The notes beneath the pieces are model-generated. The model saw nothing but the letters and a program-made list of their open reading frames with translations, did no database searches and had not been told where the DNA came from. From CAYMLL01 sp964390645 (lineage in GTDB: Bacteria; Planctomycetota; UBA8108), in contig CAYMLL010000316.1 of NCBI GenBank assembly GCA_964390645.1, positions 1 to 8,431 on the forward strand: 8,431 nt of DNA, in the 5' to 3' direction. Positions 5,634 through 8,431 of this stretch are shown here, in pieces. Both the position numbers and the translations under genes were made by a program. The stretch's first letter is position 1. The number at the start of each line of letters is the position of its first letter.

Positions 5634-6899
5634 ATGAGTCACACCCGTGTCGTTCGTATGGCGCTTGTCGGTGGTGGTATGTTCGGGGGAGACGTGGTGC
5701 TGCGAAGCCTCGAGGATCTCGAACGCTGCGGCATCGCTCCCTACCTCGGGCGTATCGGACTCGACGAACGCGCCCGGGACGTCGCCGACGTGAAATTCGA
5801 GCTCACGGCCATCGGCACGCGCACGTCCACGACGGCGCAAAATCTCGCGAAGAGCTACGCGGGAAAAATTCCCGGTGCCACGCCTCGCGCATACCACGGC
5901 GAGACACCGTGGATCGACATCTTCCGGAACCACGATATCGATATTCTCTTCGTGGCGACCCCCGATTCGCTCCACCACGGGCCAACACTTCACGCCATCG
6001 AGAACGGCGCGCACGTCATGGTCGAGAAGCCGCTGGCTCTTCACGCCGAAGAAGCGCGCGAGATCGTCGAGCGGGCCCGTCACAAGGGCGTCGTCGTCGG
6101 AGTCGACATGCACAAGCGGTACGACCCCTGCCACCGGTTCATCTTCGACGAGATCGTTCCGAAGATCGGTACGCCACTCTACGGCCGCGCGGTCCTCGAG
6201 GAGCCTCTCGAGATTTCCACGAGGACGTTCAAGTGGGCAGCGACATCGAACCCGTTCAGCTACGTCGGCGTTCACTGGCTGGACGTCTTCTCGTTCTTCC
6301 TGTCAGACGAGCCGCTCTCGCTGCATGCCGTGGGGCAGAAGAGGCTCCTCGTCAACTGGGACCGCGAGGGCGACGGCGAGAAGATCGAGACCTTCGACTC
6401 GATGCAGGTCGCCGTGGACTACGCCAGCGGACTGCGGGTCTACTACGTGAACAGCTGGATCAACCCCGACGAGTTCGAGGCTCCGGTAAATCAGGAGATG
6501 GAGCTCGTTGGCACTCGCGGCAAGGTCGAGTTCGACCAGCAGGACCGAGGCCTGCGCGCAACGATCGCCGGCGTCGGCAGCCGCACCTTCAACCCTCACT
6601 TCACGTCGGACATCGGCCGCCCCGGTGGTAGCTCCGCAGTCCACGATGGTTACGGCAAGGACTCGATCATCGCGATCACTCAGGCCGCGATCGATGTGCT
6701 CCTCGAGCACCGAACCCTCGACGAGGTGTCGGGGAGCTATCCCGACGCCCGCTCATCGCTGTCGAGCGTCGCCGTGCTCGAGGCCGCCGCGCTGGTCGCC
6801 GAGAGGAACCTCGCGCACCTCGAGGCCGGTCGGGGGAGTCCGGTAACGGCCAGATTCTCGAGAGCCGGCTTCGAGGTCATCGACCCGCTCGGTCGATAA
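5634..6899 (+). CDS. Gfo/Idh/MocA family NAD(P)-dependent oxidoreductase
   Basis: A 421-residue cytoplasmic enzyme, a little longer than the usual 330-400. Residues ~6-135 form the Rossmann domain: the nucleotide loop is LVGGGMFGGD (11-20), then the strand ILFVATPDSLHH (104-115), then MVEKPLA (129-135) with the family's EKP signature at 131-133. The C-terminal domain contains GVHWLDVF (212-219), where His214 and Asp217 fit the catalytic G-x-H-x-x-D pattern, and a beta-sheet segment ending MELVGTRGKVEF (289-300). Family members oxidise or reduce sugars, inositols or amino-sugar derivatives with NAD(P). The substrate here is unknown. The ATG at 5634 is preceded by GAGGGA about 11 bases upstream, a slightly long spacing; the ATG at codon 9 has no ribosome site and would cut into the first strand. 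It probably forms an operon with the next gene. Confidence 0.88.
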   Translation: MSHTRVVRMALVGGGMFGGDVVLRSLEDLERCGIAPYLGRIGLDERARDVADVKFELTAIGTRTSTTAQNLAKSYAGKIPGATPRAYHGETPWIDIFRNHDIDILFVATPDSLHHGPTLHAIENGAHVMVEKPLALHAEEAREIVERARHKGVVVGVDMHKRYDPCHRFIFDEIVPKIGTPLYGRAVLEEPLEISTRTFKWAATSNPFSYVGVHWLDVFSFFLSDEPLSLHAVGQKRLLVNWDREGDGEKIETFDSMQVAVDYASGLRVYYVNSWINPDEFEAPVNQEMELVGTRGKVEFDQQDRGLRATIAGVGSRTFNPHFTSDIGRPGGSSAVHDGYGKDSIIAITQAAIDVLLEHRTLDEVSGSYPDARSSLSSVAVLEAAALVAERNLAHLEAGRGSPVTARFSRAGFEVIDPLGR

Positions 6900-6906
6900 G
6901 GAGAGA

Positions 6907-6920
6907 CCGGCGCGCGCCGG
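6907..6920. repeat. 14-base perfect GC palindrome between two plus-strand genes
   Basis: CCGGCGCGCGCCGG fills part of the 38-base gap between the oxidoreductase stop and the next start. It could fold into a short hairpin that protects or attenuates the message. No T-run follows, so it is not a convincing terminator. Confidence 0.4.
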
Positions 6921-6937
6921 CCTACCTGGAGCGCAGG

Positions 6938-7669
6938 ATGACCTCGAACCATCAACTCCCACTCGTCGGCACCTGGGTGACAGCTCCCCACGACCACCAG
7001 ACGATCGAGAACGTCGGCCGTGTGACACTGCAGTTCACTCCACGCGGTAACCTCGTCCACAGCGTCTGGAGCGGCGGCCAGGAGACCGTCCGCTTCCTGC
7101 GCTACCGCGTCGAAGGTGACCAGCTGATGACCACCGACGACCATCCGCCGTTCGAGGAGCGACGCCGGATCCGGTTGCCACGCCACGACGAGCTTCACAT
7201 CAGCGACGCCAGCCAGCCGTCGATCTTCGTGGTGGCTCCGCCCTGTCGCTCCTTCAAGGCCGGCGACCAGCTCGTCGACCTCGTGATCTTCGGACTCGAG
7301 CTCGGCTTCGATCGCCTGCGCGAGAACGGTAGACTCGCTCCCTGCCTGATCACCGAGTCCCTCGACGACCGCGCCTTCTTGAGCTTCGACACCGTCGACA
7401 CGGACCGAGCCGCCTGCGTCGACCGCGCCCGGCAAACCGCCGCGCAGACCGGTGACGAGATCGAGACCAGCGTCATCGTCTTCGACGGCGTGCTGACGCT
7501 CGGCCGCTCGCGTGTCGACGCGATCTTCGCGGAAGCCCGGGAACGAGACCACGGACACGGAATCGTGCTCGCACAGCGCTACCGGCGAAGGTCGCTTCTA
7601 CGGCGCACGCGCCGCAAGGGGCCGATCGTCTACTGCGGTCGGGGGCAGAGCGTCCTCGCCGCGAGGTAG
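6938..7669 (+). CDS. Uncharacterised protein with a lipocalin-like N-terminal region
   Basis: A 243-residue protein with no signal peptide or membrane segment. Residues ~8-80 look like a small beta-barrel: LVGTW (9-13, the G-x-W start typical of lipocalin-like domains), VTLQFTPRGNLV, FLRYRVEGDQLMTTD. Residues ~115-243 form a second, mixed alpha/beta part (VIFGLELGFDRL, LAPCLITE, FLSFDTVD, ETSVIVFDGVL) that I do not recognise; its pattern faintly recalls small uncharacterised bacterial proteins with a fixed strand-helix order. The C-terminus is Arg-rich (RYRRRSLLRRTRRK) and so basic. The ATG at 6938 has GGAG 6 bases upstream. The gene follows the oxidoreductase by 38 bases, so co-transcription is likely. 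No function is assigned; the GC-rich codon pattern and good start make it a real gene. Confidence 0.72.
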   Translation: MTSNHQLPLVGTWVTAPHDHQTIENVGRVTLQFTPRGNLVHSVWSGGQETVRFLRYRVEGDQLMTTDDHPPFEERRRIRLPRHDELHISDASQPSIFVVAPPCRSFKAGDQLVDLVIFGLELGFDRLRENGRLAPCLITESLDDRAFLSFDTVDTDRAACVDRARQTAAQTGDEIETSVIVFDGVLTLGRSRVDAIFAEARERDHGHGIVLAQRYRRRSLLRRTRRKGPIVYCGRGQSVLAAR

Positions 7670-7768
7670 GAGCGCCCGACACGCTCTGCTCCGGAACCCC
7701 GACACGGCGACGAGAAGGGACCCGGAAACGGTCACGGGCGCGCCGGATCGGGTGGCCCGGACAGCTGG
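7670..7768. other. Short gap between converging genes
   Basis: It contains GAGCG (7670-7674) with CGCTC (7682-7686), a 5-bp stem with a 7-base loop, and the 8-base palindrome GGCGCGCC near 7738. Neither is followed by a T-run. No coding potential is apparent. Confidence 0.3.
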
Positions 7769-8431
7769 TTATCCCCTCTGGCGGCCCTGGCGCTCCACAG
7801 ACCGCGCCTCACGTGCGACGTTGGCGTCGATGAGGAAGTTGAGCAGGAGGTTCTCGAGCGAGCGCTCATCTCCGAGCGAGTTCTGCTTGCCGAAGTGGCT
7901 GAGCACCTGAACAACGACGCCCGGAACTTCCGCGCCGCGCCTCCGATCGCCGATCTGCGTCCTGGCCGCCTTCCCGGAGCCCGGCCGGAAGGCGAGAGCG
8001 ACGATCGGGGAGACCGCCTCCCCGTCCAGGCCGACGACCTTCGGGGCTGCCAGCAGCTGCAACACCCGTGCACGATTCTTGACGACAAGCGCAAAGCTCT
8101 CGCGATCGATCTGCCACCGATGGCGAATCTTGACGAGCTCGGCGTCCCGGTCCCTGTCCTTCTCCTTCGCAGGCACCACGATGGTCCGCCCACGCGAAGA
8201 GTCGTCATCGTCGTCATCGTCGTCATCGTCACCGAAATCATCGTCGTCGAGGTCGAGGTCGAGGTCGAGGTCGAGGTCGATGTCGTCGTCATGGTGGTCG
8301 TCCAGCGGCTTCGGGGTGAAGACACCCGTCAGGTAGGGATGGGTGGCTCGTCCACGCACCGGGAAGACGTCGACCGCACACTCGTCGATCCTGTCACCGG
8401 CGACGACGAACTTCGGAAAGGCCCGCTCGAT
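7769..8431 (-). CDS. Unknown protein with an acidic Leu-Asp/poly-Asp tract, N-terminus outside the window
   Basis: The frame stays open from the window edge (8431) to TAA at 7769-7771, 220 visible residues. The part before 8359 also reads as ordered protein (FPKFVVAGDRIDECAVDVFPV), so the GTG at 8359 is probably not the start. Three parts are visible: an ordered segment ending LTGVFTPKPL; an acidic low-complexity linker with five Leu-Asp pairs, then DDDDFG, then ten consecutive Asp; and a basic-to-mixed C-terminal region (RHRWQIDRESFALVVKNRARVLQLL, VSPIVALAFRPG, EVPGVVVQVLSHFGKQNSL, LENLLLNFLIDANVA) that looks folded but that I do not recognise. The linker may be disordered or bind cations. 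The C-terminal segment VVVQVLSHFG is hydrophobic but too short for a membrane span. It converges on the preceding gene. Confidence 0.6.
   Translation of the reverse strand: MERAFPKFVVAGDRIDECAVDVFPVRGRATHPYLTGVFTPKPLDDHHDDDIDLDLDLDLDLDDDDFGDDDDDDDDDDSSRGRTIVVPAKEKDRDRDAELVKIRHRWQIDRESFALVVKNRARVLQLLAAPKVVGLDGEAVSPIVALAFRPGSGKAARTQIGDRRRGAEVPGVVVQVLSHFGKQNSLGDERSLENLLLNFLIDANVAREARSVERQGRQRG
8201..8230. repeat. 9-base tandem repeat encoding poly-Asp
   Basis: Three perfect copies of GTCGTCATC (8201-8227) plus a final GTC. On the minus strand this gives ten Asp codons alternating GAC and GAT, in frame with the host gene. Confidence 0.9.
8246..8280. repeat. 6-base tandem repeat encoding Leu-Asp
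   Basis: Five perfect copies of GTCGAG plus a partial sixth. On the minus strand it encodes alternating Asp-Leu. The unit is a multiple of three, so slippage would change the tract length without breaking the frame. Confidence 0.92.

Noticed and set aside
5009..6631. 540-residue plus-strand open frame, the longest in the window
   Set aside because: It runs antisense through the cytochrome gene and out of frame through the oxidoreductase, and it is Arg-rich with no family pattern. It is a shadow caused by high GC at third codon positions.
8201..8280. Possible CRISPR-like or regulatory repeat array
   Set aside because: The units are 6 and 9 bases, contiguous with no spacers, and in frame with a coding region; they are microsatellites.

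Overview
This is a high-GC bacterial window, about 65% G+C by eye, with strong GC bias at third codon positions. It holds seven protein-coding genes, two of them cut by the window edges. I see no rRNA, tRNA, CRISPR array, insertion sequence or transposase. The mix of an FG-GAP/ASPIC-UnbV protein, a Gfo/Idh/MocA oxidoreductase, a sugar phosphate isomerase/epimerase and a small C-terminal-haem cytochrome suggests an uncultured Planctomycetota, Acidobacteriota, Latescibacterota or Poribacteria-like lineage. That placement is an inference from gene content, not a sequence match.

Layout. At the left edge (1-1351, +) lies the 3' part of an FG-GAP/VCBS repeat protein with an ASPIC/UnbV C-terminal domain. 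One in-frame TAA falls inside one of its calcium-binding loops. After a 314-base non-coding stretch comes a D-lyxose-isomerase-like cupin (1666-2433, +). It converges on a minus-strand gene at 2480-3871, which encodes the most interesting product here: a fusion of a PTS EIIA type-2 domain, a pyruvate-kinase-C-like domain and a DisA_N/DAC diadenylate cyclase domain. Upstream on the same strand are a sugar phosphate isomerase/epimerase-like TIM barrel (3996-4829) and a small secreted cytochrome c'-like protein (4994-5446). The cytochrome gene ends in tandem stops followed by a probable intrinsic terminator. Diverging from it on the plus strand are a Gfo/Idh/MocA NAD(P)-dependent oxidoreductase (5634-6899) and, 38 bases later, an uncharacterised 243-residue protein (6938-7669). 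At the right edge (7769-8431, -) is a partial gene of unknown function with an acidic Leu-Asp/poly-Asp tract encoded by short tandem DNA repeats.

How the genes may work together. Three genes (cupin isomerase, TIM-barrel isomerase/epimerase, Gfo/Idh oxidoreductase) fit carbohydrate or polyol interconversion. The EIIA-DAC fusion could tie the phosphorylation state of a phosphotransferase chain to synthesis of the second messenger c-di-AMP. EIIA-Ntr-type proteins and c-di-AMP are each known to act on potassium homeostasis in other bacteria, so carbon/nitrogen status and potassium or osmotic control are the natural hypotheses. No other PTS component and no c-di-AMP receptor or phosphodiesterase is visible in the window.
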